Assembly: GCA_003996215.1 (NCBI GenBank)
Contig: QJPP01001546.1
Location: 186,001 to 250,000, forward strand
From: Jaltomata sinuosa
Lineage: Eukaryota; Streptophyta; Magnoliopsida; Solanales; Solanaceae
Length of the DNA stretch: 64,000 nucleotides
Direction of reading: 5' to 3'
Part shown: piece after piece, positions 37,188 to 48,641 of the stretch
Layout: every line of letters begins with the position of its first letter
How positions within the stretch are numbered: the stretch's first letter is position 1
The notes under the pieces: model-generated
The model's database searches: none
What the model was told of the DNA's origin: nothing
What the model saw: the letters and a program-made list of their open reading frames with translations, nothing else
Made by a program: the position numbers and the translations under genes

Positions 37188-37194
37188 TATAAAT
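37188..37194 (+). promoter_or_regulatory. TATA box of LTR1
   Basis: TATAAAT in the context CAGCTATAAATTTCTG, identical in LTR2 (45798-45804) and LTR4 (61823-61829). It probably sets the U3/R boundary about 30 bases downstream. Confidence 0.5.
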
Positions 37195-39898
37195 TTCTGT
37201 TATTTTGTTTTTCTAGCTTTCTTTCTCAAACTTTCTCACTCTTAAACACAAATTTCTCTCCACCATTTTGCTCAAAATCAATTTTGAACCTTAGGGAACC
37301 TATTGCTTGTGGATTTTCCGTGTTTCTTTGTCTCTTGGTAAACTTCTTCCTCACTTGAATTTTCTTAATTCCTCCATTGTTGTACTTCTTCCAAGCTTGG
37401 AAATTCACGTGTAAAGGCTGGCCCAAAGCTTGTGCAAGCTCGTGAGGGTGAAGAATTCTTCGTCTTGGCCTGAATTCCATCCTTGTGATAAGTAGTTCTT
37501 GCTTACTTTCCATTTCTATTTTCGAAAATCTATTCTTTAAACCCAACTTTCGCGGGCAATTTCGGCGCCCTTCCCTTTGCTAATTGTGCTCAAGTTTGGA
37601 GCATGCCTTCTTGGAATTGTTGGGTTCGTCGTGGTTCTTTTCATTTTTTGTTTTGGGTATGGGCCCTACAGACCCGCTTTTGACTCAGATATCGACCCGG
37701 CTACAATTGTAGCAATATGTGTATCGGTAGACTCATTTTAGAATCTTTTTCATGAATTTGATAGTTTGATTCTCGTTTGGAGCTTCTCAGAGCAGCTCGG
37801 CCTCGGATATCGTCATTCCAGCAGCTTGTCATCGAACGACAGGTAGGTTATGATTTAACCTCCTAGACTTAGCATATATCGGGTAAAATTTTAGTAGTTA
37901 GCGTACTTAGGTTGGGTTATTAGGTTGGTAGCACAGACCTTGACCGCTTTCCCATGATCCGTCCCATTTCTTTCCTCCATTGTGTGTAGTACTCTTATTA
38001 CTTGATATTATTACCCTAGTGGTCCTGTGAGGCCCGGTTGACTCTAGAACATAGATGGTGGGATCATTGGGAGTGTTCACGAGTCCCAGACATAGAATTA
38101 TCCTTCTAGGCTGGGTATGCTTGCTGAGTAGCTTCGGGAGCCTGTGTAGGGCCGATAGGTTATTCTGAGCTGCTTGGCGGCTATTGTGTGTTGATCATAT
38201 CATTTCCATGCATATAAAGAGATTTTCCCACATTTTACTACGGTTTGGGCTTAGGGCCTACTGGGACTGTTTTCTTAAACTTGCATGTCCCCGGGGGCCC
38301 ATTTTCAATGAAATTAGATTTGGAAATGATTTGACTTGATACATGGTTCTTCTTGGGGTGAAAGGAAGATTAAAACTATGGTTTTTATCATGATGTTACT
38401 ACCATTTCTAGACTCGATCGGGTTGGAGTGCTAGCTGAGTTTTCTTTCTGACTTGAAATGACTTTAGGCTCGGTCGGGTCGAGCATCTGAGATATTTTAC
38501 TATTGTTTTAGACCTGGTTATGCCTGGGCACTCTCGGAGGGGTTTTTGAGACATCCTTTCACTGCTTTTAGTCCTAGACAGGGTCTAGGCATGCATATTT
38601 AAGACTTAGCCACTGGCTTGAACCCGGACTCAATTCCGGAGGAAACGTTTTGATTCTGAGTTTTAGTATGGGGTTCGGGACCTCCATGGACCTTGCCGCT
38701 CTGGGTATGAGGATTTGGGCTGGGTGAGCCGAGGGGAGGGTATACGGTGGAGTAGAGGTATATGGGCCGTGTCCTTCCATAGAACCTACCTGCTGGGCCC
38801 GATCTGCACCGGAGGAGGTACATACAGAGTTTTATTTCACCGTGAGGTTATCATGCATCATATCATTCATTGCTTGAGGTTCCACCCTTGTTTTCTATTT
38901 TCTGATTGTACGCTCTAGTAGTATGGGATGCTGAAGGGTTTATTTTCACTTTTTTGCATTTCCCGGTTGTATGGGCGTTTGGGGTACTGTAGGTAGACTC
39001 TTGTTACTGTATTACAATTATTAGTATGAGATTGGTTACCGCAAGGTTGTTAGTTCTGGATTGAGATTGTCATGATTAGCTTGGTTATTGATTTTGTTTC
39101 CCGAGCATGTCTACCTTTATTCCTCTCTCCCTTTCCTTATACTTGAGGTTACTGATATACCGTCCATTTCTAGAACTTGCTATGTATACACTATTGTTGC
39201 AAGGACCCCAGGTGCGCAATTTCTTACTTTCACCTGTGCATGTGTGTATATATTCCTACTTGCTAGCCTTGTATGTTGCTTTCTGTTGTCTTCCCTCTGG
39301 GCTAGTTCTTGTGTACCTTTTCATTGATTTCTGTGACTGTTTACTTCTATTCTGTCTACTATTGCTCTTTTACCTTATATATGCTCAGTCGGCCTATGAT
39401 ACCTACTGGGTACCTTATGCTTCGCATTTGGTGTTCACTCTACACTCTGTATCTTTTTGTGCAGATCCTAATGTGGGCCATCGCCGTTAGAGCGCTGGAG
39501 ACTCGTGTGAGGTGCTATTTTTGGATTATCCAGGCTGAGGGTGAGCTCTTGGCAATCAGATCTTGACTTTAGTTTATATTTTGTATATTTTGCACTCTGT
39601 TACTACTCGGAGACAACTTGTGTATATATATTTCTTTTGGACCCTTGTACTTCTTATGTAGTTAGGGCTTCTATACGCTATAATACCAGGTTTTGCGTTT
39701 GTTTTAGCTTCTTCTTTTTATTTATATTACTCTTGTTATCCAGTTTATTCATCTTGTTCTCTTGATTCCCCTTATTTGTTCTTCTGCTAAAAATGTTAGA
39801 AGGTATCCCATTACTAACTGTTCTGGGCTACGGGGATTGGTTCGCCTACTGGGAGGATGTAGGTGCCATCATGACCAAGAAATCGGGTCATGGTAGCT

Positions 39899-39910
39899 TG
39901 GTATCAGAGC
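39899..39910 (+). promoter_or_regulatory. Primer binding site of internal C (tRNA-Met)
   Basis: Intact TGGTATCAGAGC three bases after the LTR1 end. Confidence 0.85.
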
Positions 39911-40107
39911 CCTAGGTTCACCGGTGTCATTGGTATAGGAGCCATTGTCTAGTACAGTCCTGCGGATCGGGGCGGAGACGTCCATACTCAATCTTTGGGA
40001 GGCTATAGTGACATTTAGGGAAAATAGACTTTTCTTGCTTCTCTTTCGTGCGCAGTATCCTTTAAAGTCCCTGGGAATCTCATTTGTTCTGCTTCACTCT
40101 TTCACAG

Positions 40108-41480
40108 ATGGTTTGTACGAGATCGTCAACTTCACGCGAAGGAGAGCCTCCTTCCCCTGCACCTCCAACTCCAGCTAGGGGTTGGGGTGGTCAGAAGGGT
40201 AGAGGTAGGGGTCGTGGGCGCCCCAGAGCAGCGACACCTTCTAGAGCTTGTAGAGTTAAGGTAGATCCAGAGTATGAATACGAGCCAGAGTTCGCTCCAG
40301 AGCAGCAATATATAGACCTGGGGGCAGCCCAGGTACCACCAACTCTAGTATGAGCTCCAACATCAGTTTCTGTGCCAGCTTCAGCCCCAGCTCAACCTTC
40401 GGATATTCGGGGTTTACTTGTTCACCTTTTGGGTATGATTAGGGAGAGTCCTTTTGAGACAGCCAAGACAACCCTCAAGGGGCAGCCCTGGGTGTTCTAA
40501 GTTTAGGAGTGCAACCTGCTATTGCGGCTCCCTGTGCTGAGGTTGTTCCTGTTCTATCGATTGCCCAGCCTCTTGCTCCTCACCCTACTATGACAGAGAT
40601 GGAGCAGAAGACCTTGGGTAGGTTTTTGAGATTGACACGACCGAGATTTGCTGGTACACAGGGTCAGGACCCATATGACTTTATCACCACTTGTGAGGAG
40701 ATGCTGCATCATTTGGGCTTATTGGAGACTCACGGGGTTGGTTATACTTCATAACAGCTGGAGGGTCCAACAAAGTTATTGTGGAGGGCACAAGTTGCTT
40801 GCAGGCCTTCTACATCACCTCCCTTTACTTGGTCCAAGTTCTTACCACAGAGCGACAGAAAGCGTCGGAGGGAGGAGTTCACTAGACTTTCTCAGGATTC
40901 TATGATTGTCTTAGAGTACGAGACCTGTTTCCATCATCTTGCTCCATTTGGGGACATGATTATGCCAACTAAGGCTAACAGGGTCCGTAGATTTGTTTGG
41001 GGGTTACGGAGAGAGCTTAGAAAGCCTGCAGATATATTGGTTGTTAATGGTCGGTCATTCCAGGCTATTGCGGATTATGCCCGTAGAGTTAAGGATTTAT
41101 GTCGTCATGACACCGGGGCTAGAGATAAGAGGCCTCGACATTAGGGTGGCTACACTGGTTCCAGGAATTGTGGTAGAGGTTCAGGACAGTGAGGCCAGGG
41201 TTATCAGCCATAATAGCACCAGGGTCAGTCCTATCGTCTGGTTCAGGCTTCACTTCAGACTTTTGATAGTACCCAGTTCGAGCAGGGTCAGAGCAGCCAT
41301 CAGGGCTACAACGGTCAGTCTTCGAGGGGTACAACTTCAGGGGCATCAGGCCATAGTGGCCATACGAGTTCTTCTTGTTCATCCCGACCGAGTAGGTCGT
41401 CAGTGGCTTGTTTTACTTGCGGTGTGGTTGGTCACTTTGCTAGATATTGCCCCCAGTAGGGTAAAATTCAGCTGGTTGAG
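40108..41480 (+). pseudogene. gag: gag of internal C (degenerate)
   Basis: It starts ATG at 40108 (MVCTRSSTS), placed directly after TTTCACAG. Then come an RG-rich stretch (GRGRGRGRPRA), an acidic DPEYEYEPEF block and a P/A-rich linker. TGA at 40351-40353 replaces TCA in D. The capsid region is open from 40779 to 41142 (FLPQSDRKRRREEFTRLSQ, RRFVWGLRREL). TAA at 40752-40754 replaces TAT in D. The zinc knuckle CFTCGVVGHFARYC is at 41409-41450. Both nonsense changes are shared with E and absent from D. Confidence 0.83.
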
Positions 41481-41639
41481 CTATTGTGAGCAGTTCAGCT
41501 TCCAGCTATAGGGGGGTGGTGGTCAGGCTAGGGGTGGTACCTCGCGTGGCAGAGCAGGCCGTAGGGATGACAGTCGGGCAGGTGGAGGTCGTCGTCAGTT
41601 CTATGCGGTTCCTGGGAGACCGGAGGCAGAGGCCTCAGA

Positions 41640-44600
41640 TGCCGTGATCATAGGTACGATTTTTGTATATCGTCAGCTTATGCTTTTTTTGATCCTGGAT
41701 CCACTTGTTCATATATGTCTGCCTACTTTCTGCCTTGTTTGGGGTTCGCTAGTTAGCCATTATCTGTTGTGGTTTCTGTTTTGACCTCAGTAGGATATTC
41801 TTTAGTAGTGGATCATATTGTGAGATCCTCTGTGATATCTGTTGGTGATTTGGAGACTTGGGCTGACTTGATGATACTCTATATATTAGACTTTGATGTG
41901 ATACTAGGCATGGACTGGTTATCCCCTCACTGTGCCATTTTTGATTGTTATGCCAAGACCATTACCATAGCCGTGCCCGGTGTATCCTCGGTTGTATGGC
42001 AGGGTTCTGTTAGCCATACACCATCTAGGATCATCTCTTTCCTTCAATCTTGGAAGTTGATTTCCCGTGGGTGTTTAGTTTATCTAGAATATGTCCGAGC
42101 TGCTAGTACTGACCCTTCATCTCCTGAGTCTGTTCCTGTGGTTAGAGACTTCCTAGATGTGTTTCCTACCAACCTGCCAAGCCTTCCAACTGAGAGAGAT
42201 GTTGATTTTGCCATTGAGTTAGAGCTGGGTACCAGGCCTATTTCTATACCTCACTATAGTATGGCTCCTGCTGAGTTGAGAGAGCTTAAGGAGAAGCTCC
42301 AGGATTTGTTAGCTAAGGGGTTCATTAGAACGAGCGTGTCTCCTTGGGGTACTCCTGTCCTCTTCATAAATAAGAAGAATAGGTCGATGCAGATGTGTAT
42401 TGACTATTGGTAGTTGAATAAGGTGACAATAAAGCATAGGTATCCGATGGCTAGGATTGATGGCCTATTTGATCAGCTCCAGGGTTCAGCCGTGTTCTCG
42501 AAGATTTAATTTGAGGTCTGGCTACCATTAGTTGAGGATTAGAGTGAAGGACATCCCTAAGACAACATTCAGGACACATTATGGCCACTATGAGTTCCTG
42601 GTGATGTATTTTGGGTTGACTAATGTCCCCGCAGCCTTTATGGATTTGATGCATAGGGTGATTATCCCGTACCTGGATATGTTCGTGATAGTATTAATTG
42701 ATGACATTCTTATATACTCGAGAAGTAGGGACGAGCATGAGCAATATTTCAGGACTATACTTCAGACTTTGAGAGATGTTCTCAAAGTGTGAGTTTTGGC
42801 TTGAGTCAATTGCATTCCTAAAACATGCAGTGTCTAAGAATGGGATTAGAGTTGATACGGGTAAGGTCTGTGGTTCGTGATTGGCCTAGACCTACTACTC
42901 CTACTGAGGTCCGTAGCTTTGTTGGGTTAGACGGGTACTACAGACGATTTGTTGAGGGATTTTCTTCCATAGCAACACCTTTGACTATGCTGACTAGGAA
43001 GGATGTACCATTCTAGTGGTTGGATCAGTGCGAGGATAACTTCCAGAGGCTTAAGGCCTTATTGACTTCAGCTCTATTTCAGACTTTGCCGGTTGAGGGT
43101 CAGAGTTTCTCTGTGTATTGTGATGCTTCAGGGGTTGGTCTTGGTTGTATGTTGATATAACAGGGTCGAGTGATAGCATATGCACCGAGACAGTTGAAGG
43201 TTCACGAGTGCAACTACCCCACTCATGACTTGGAGTTGCTAGCAGTAGTCTTTGCGCTCAAGATCTAGAGGCATTACTTATATGGAGTTCATCGTGAGAT
43301 ATTTACCGATCACCATAGTCTTCAGTACATAACGAGTCAGCGAGAGCTGAACTCGAGGAAAAGGAGATGGATTGAGCTACTGAAGGACTATGATTTCACT
43401 ATTCTATACCATCCAGGAAAGACAAATATAGTAGCAGATGCCTTGAGTTGGAAGGCAGTGAGTATAGGCAGCCTAGCTTCACTTTCAGTTTCTCAGCGCT
43501 TGTTGGCCTTGGATATCCAGTCCTTGGCTAACCAATTGGTTAGGCTTGACTTGTCGGATCCTAGCAGAGTGCTTGCCAGTATTGAGGTTCGTTCCACTCT
43601 AGTTGATCAAATTTAGAGCCAATAGTTTGAGGATTAGAGTTTGTGCGACCTTCGTGATCAGGCAGTTCGGGGTAAGGCCAACCGGAATACTTTAGGTTTT
43701 GATGGTATTCTGAGGTTTCATGGCCGACTTTGTGTTCCAAGGGTTGGTTATTTGATTCAGTTGATACTCTGTGAGGAACATTGTTCTAGGTATTCCATTC
43801 ATCCTGGCGCTGCAAAGATGTATAGAGATTTGAGGCAACTTTACTAGTGGTGTGGTATAAAGTGGGACATAGTAGAGTTTGTATCTCGGTGCTTGAACTT
43901 TCAGCAGGTCACGAGCACATGAGACCAGGTGGCTTGTTGCAGCTACTTCCCATTCCTGAGTGGAAGTGGGAAGGTATTACTATGGAATTCATCGTAGGTT
44001 TACATCGTACTTCTTGTTGGTTTTATCTATCTGGGTGATCATTAATAGGCTGACTAAGTCAGCACACTTCTTGCTGGTTCAGACTTCCTATGGTGTTTAG
44101 AGGTTAGCTCAGATCAACATTCGCGAGGTTGTTTGGTTTCACGGGGTCCCAGCTTCTATCATTTAGAATGCGGCAGACAGTTTATATCTTAGTTTTGGAG
44201 AGCTATACAGAGAGATTTGGGTACAGAGGTTCAACTTAGTACGGCTTTCCACCCTGAGACAGATGGCCAGTCTGAGAGGACTATTCAGGTCCTGGAGGAC
44301 ATGCTAAGGGCTTGTGTACTTGACATTGGGGGTTCATGGGATCAGTTTGTGTCGTTGGCTGAGTTTGCTTATAATAGTAGTTTTCATTCGAGCATCGGCA
44401 TGGCACCTTTGGAGGCCTTGTATGGTAGGCGTTGCAGATCATCGATTGGTTGGTTTGATTGGATTGAGTCCAAACCATAGAGTACATATTTTCTTAGAGA
44501 TTTCTTGGACCGAGTTCATTTGATTCAGGATAGGCTAAGAGCGGCCTAGAGTAGGCAGAAGAGCTATGCTGATCATAGATTCATGCCTTGGAGTTCAGTG

Positions 44601-45076
44601 TTGGTGACTTGGTTTTCCTTCAAGTATCGCCCGTGAACGATGTGATGAGATTTGGTCAGCGGGGCAAGCTTAGCCCCAGGTTTATTGGGCCATTTGAGAT
44701 TCTACAGAGGATTGATAGTGTTGCCTAAATGTTGGCTTTGCCTCCGATGTTTTCAGTTGTTCACCCATTTTTTCATGTCTCGATTTTGCATCAATATGTG
44801 CCAGATGAGTCTCACGTATTGCATTGGGATTCGGTTCAGTTAGATAAGAGCTTGTCATTTGTTGAGGAGCCGATAGCTATTCAGGCCAGAGATATCAGGA
44901 GGTTGAGATCTAGAGATATTCCGATTGTGAAGGCTTAGTGGAGACAACGTCCGGTCGAGGAGGCTACTTGGGAGACCGAGAGTGAGCTGCATGCTCAGTA
45001 TCCACAGTTGTTCGAGCCTTTAGGTACTCCCTTTCTATTTGATTTCGAGGACGAAAGTCTTTTTAGTAGTTGATGT
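41640..45076 (+). pseudogene. pol: pol of internal C (degenerate)
   Basis: Protease motif FDPGSTCS near 41688-41712, put out of frame by a 4-base loss at about 41678 that E also has. An open stretch 41769-42413 covers the protease C-terminus and RT start (FINKKNRSM, MCIDYW). TAG follows where sister B has CGGCAG. RT catalytic motif near 42695 reads LIDDIL. An 18-base in-frame loss lies at about 42778. RNase H is at about 43090-43340. Integrase is at about 43740-44700, with its HHCC Cys pair damaged (LNFQQ). Chromodomain is at about 44835-45045. Like B, the frame runs past ESLF toward LTR2. Several stops are CAG-to-TAG. Confidence 0.85.
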
Positions 45077-45797
45077 TGTGATGACCCTTTCGGTCATCTT
45101 CGCGTGTACACATTCATTGCACTGTTAGAGCTTTCCTGTAGTGGCCCCAAATTATTTATGGCTTGCTGGGACTGGTAGTTTGGTGCCTTGGTCGTTCATT
45201 TGGTCGTTTTGTCCATTTTCCTATTTTAGAGCTTAAGCTTAAAATATTATTGAATTTAGTCAACATTCTTAGCTAACGTTCTCGGAATTAAATTCTGACA
45301 GTTCCCTTAGCTCCAGAGCATTGGGTTTGGTCTAGTTGAACCTTTAGTTGAGGCCTGAGAACTTCCGGTGCGGGTTTGGTATTGCTTTCTCTATTTTCAA
45401 GAACTTTGGATTCGAAATCCGACGATTCCATCAGCTCCAGAATGTTGGGTTTGGGTTAGGAATGTGGTTGGTTCGGGTTCCAGGTGAGCCAGACTCATTT
45501 CGAGCCCTTGAGTTCCTTTTAGCTAGTGTTGACTTGGGTCAACATTTCTCTGAAATGATCTCATATGGAAGTTTCATCAATTTCATTTAGTCCGGAATGT
45601 CGTTTCCACTCTATTAGCATTATTGGTTTTTGAATATCGGGTTTTGATTGTGCCCGGAATGCCCCAGAGACTTTTCAAAAATTGCAGAAAAATAGTTGCA
45701 GGCCAGCCTTTAGTGCCAACGGCGCCTAGGCAGCGCGATTGCGCTGGCCTGTGTGGCAGACCATAAGCGCCGATGGCGCTGGCCATTTTCCAACAGC

Positions 45798-45804
45798 TAT
45801 AAAT
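45798..45804 (+). promoter_or_regulatory. TATA box of LTR2
   Basis: TATAAAT in the same context as LTR1 and LTR4. Confidence 0.5.
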
Positions 45805-46097
45805 TTCTGTTATTTTGTTTTTCCAGCTTTCTTTCTCAAACTTTCTCACTCTAAAACTCAAATTTCTCTCCACCATTTTGCTCTAAATCAATTCGGAACC
45901 TTAGGGAACCTATTGCTTGTGGATTTTCCGTGTTTCTTCGTGTCTTGGTAAGCTTCTTCCTCAGTTCAATTTTTTTAATTCCTCCATTATTGTCCTTCTT
46001 CAAAGCTTGGAAGTATACGTGTAGTAGCTGGCCAAAAGCTTGTGCTTGCTCGTGAGGGTGAAGAATTCTTCGTCTTGGCCTGAATTCTATCCTTGTG

Positions 46098-46103
46098 GTA
46101 AGT
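46098..46103 (+). promoter_or_regulatory. Candidate 5' splice donor in LTR2
   Basis: GTG|GTAAGT in the context CTTGTGGTAAGTAATTCTTG. The same site is intact in LTR4 (62123-62128), in B's 5' LTR (29517-29522, minus) and in the solo LTR (7516-7521, minus). It would pair with the CAG before gag. Confidence 0.4.
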
Positions 46104-48512
46104 AATTCTTGCTTAATTTCCATTTGTATTTTTCAAATTCTATTCTTTAAACCCCAACTTTCGCGGGCTATTTTGGCACCCTTCCCTAGGCCAATTGTGC
46201 ACAAGTTTGGAGCATGCCTTCTTGGCATCGTTGGGTTCATCGTGGTTCTTTTTATTTTTGGTTTAGGGTGTGGGCCTCGCGGGCCCTCTTCTGACCCGGA
46301 TATCAACCCGACTATAATTGTAGCAATATGGGTATCGCTAGACTCGTTTTAATGTCTTATTCATGAATTTGATAGTTTGATTCTCGTTCGGAGCTTCTTG
46401 GAGAAGCTCAGCCCCGGATATCATCAATCCCGCAGCTTATCGTCGGACGATAGGTAGGTTACGGTCTAAACTCCTAGACATAGCGCATATCGGGTAAAAT
46501 TGTACTAGTTTCCTTCCTTGGGTTGGGTTATTAGGTTGGTACCACAGACCTTGACCGCTTTCCCATGATTCATCCCATTTCTTTCCTCCATTGTGTGTAG
46601 TACTCTTATTACTTGATATTATTACCCTTGTGGTTCTGTGAGGCCTTGTTGGCTCTAGAACATAGACGGTGGGATCATTGGGAGTGTCCACGAGTCCCCG
46701 ACATAGAATTATCCTCTAGGCTAGTTATGCTTGCTGAGTAGCTTCGGGAGCCTGTGCAGGGCCGATAGGTTATTGTGAGCTGCTGGGCGGCTATTGTGTG
46801 TTGATCATATCATTTCTATGCATATAAATAGATTTTCCCATATTTCATTACTGTTTGGGCTTTGGGTCTACTGGGATTGTTTTCTTTAACTTGCATGACC
46901 TTGGGGACCCATTTTCAATGAAATTGGATTTAGAAATTATTTGACTTGATACATGGATCTTCTTGGGGTGAAAGGAAGATTATAAATATGGTTTTTATCA
47001 TGATCTTACTACCATTGCTAGACTCGACCGGGTCAGAGTGCTAGCTGAGTTTTCTTTCTGACTTGAAATTACTTTAGGCTCGACCGGGTCGAGCATCTGA
47101 GATATTTTACTACCATTTTAGTTTCGGTTATTCTCAGGCACCCTCGGAGGGGTTTTTGAGAAACCTTTTTACTGCTTTTAGTCCTAGAAAAGGTCTAGGC
47201 ATGCATATTTGAGACTTAGCCAGTAGATTGAACCCACACTCGATTTCAGAGGACATGTTTTGATTCTGAGTTTTAGTATGGGGTCCGGAACATCCATGGA
47301 CCCTGCCGCTCTGGGCCTGAGGCTTTGGGCTGCATGTGCCTGGGGAAAGGTATACTATAAAGTAGAGGTATACGGGCTGTGTCCTTCCATGGAACCTACC
47401 TGCTGGGCCCGATCGGCACTGGAGGTCGTACATACAGAGTTTTATTCCACCCTGAGGTTATCATGCATCATATCATACATTTCTTGAGGTTCCACCCTTG
47501 TTTTTTGTTTGCTGATTGTACGCTCCGATAGTATGGGATGCTGGAGGGTTTGTTTCCACTTGTTTGCGTTCCCCGGTTGTATGGGCGATCGGGGAACTGT
47601 AGGTAGACTCTTGTTACTGTATTACAGTTATAAGTATGAGATTGGTTACCACAAAGTTGTTAGTTCTGGATTGATATTGTCATGATTAGCTTGGTTATTG
47701 ATTTTGTTTCCCAAGCATGTCTACCTTTGTTCCTCTCTCCCTTTCCTTATACTTAAGGTTATCGATATACCGCCAATTTCTAGAACTTGCTATGTATATA
47801 CTATTGTTGCAAGGATCGCAGGTGCGCCATTTCTTACTTTCACCTGTGCCTGTGTGTATATATTCCTACTTGCTAGCCTTGTATGTTGCTTTCTGTTGTC
47901 TTCCCTCTGGGCTAGTTCTTGTGTACCTTTTTGTTGATTTATGTGACTGCTTACTTCTATTCTGTCTACTATTGCTCTTTTACCTTACATGTGCCCAATC
48001 GGCCGATGATACCTACTGGGTACCTTATGCTTTGAATTTGGTGGTCACTCTACACTCTGCATCTTCTGGTGCAGATCCTAGTGTGAGCCATCACCGTTAG
48101 AGCGCCGGAGACTCGTGTGAGGTGCTATTTGTGGATCATCCAGGCTGAGGGTGAGCTCTTGGCATTTAGAGCTTGACTTTAGTTTATATTTTGTATATTT
48201 TGCACTCTGTTACTACTCGGAGACAACTTGTGTATATATATTTCTTTTGGACCCTTGTACTTTTTATGTAGTTAGGGCTTCTATATGCTATAATACCATG
48301 TTTTGGGTTTGTTTTGGCTTCTTCTTTTTATTTATATTACTCCTGTTATCCAGTTTATTCATCTTGTTTCCTTGATTCCTCTTATTTATTTGTTCTTCTG
48401 CTTAAACTGTTAGAAGGTATCCAATTACTAACCGTTCTGGGCTAAGGGGATTGGTTCGCCTCTTGGGGGGTTCTAGGTGCCATCATGACCAAGAAATTGG
48501 GTCGTGGTAGGT

Positions 48513-48524
48513 TGGTATCAGAGC
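48513..48524 (+). promoter_or_regulatory. Primer binding site of internal D (tRNA-Met)
   Basis: Intact TGGTATCAGAGC after LTR2. It shows that LTR2 is followed by another internal region, not by host DNA. Confidence 0.85.
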
Positions 48525-48641
48525 CCTAGGTTCACCAGTGTCATTGGTATAGGAGCCATTGTCTAGTAGAGTCCTGCGGATCGGGGCGGAGACGTCCATA
48601 CTCAATCTTTGGGAGGCTATAGTGACATTTAGGGAAAATAG

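Larger units (their letters stand above)
36423..39895 (+). repeat. LTR1 (5' LTR of internal C)
   Basis: About 3.47 kb. The start has decayed to TTTGATGACC and the end is GGGTCATGGTA, where the family end is GGTCGTGACA. TATA box at 37188-37194. The donor-like site has decayed to ATAAGT near 37489. The 127-codon frame 39107-39490 recurs at 47717-48100 through LTR homology only. Confidence 0.87.
45077..48509 (+). repeat. LTR2, shared between internal C and internal D
   Basis: It serves as the 3' LTR of C, and its end GGTCGTGGTA is followed at once by a second primer site and a second internal region. Its sequence type (deletion around 45403, GTGCCCAATCGGCCGATG at about 47991) differs from LTR1 and matches LTR4. 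Confidence 0.87.

Noticed and set aside
39107..39490. Hydrophobic 127-codon frame, repeated at 47717-48100 and (minus) 27731-28114, resembling a membrane protein family
   Set aside because: It lies in the 3' part of chromovirus LTRs and recurs because LTRs are copies. Insertions and stops break it in other LTRs. T-rich sequence yields Leu/Phe/Tyr-rich translations by chance.
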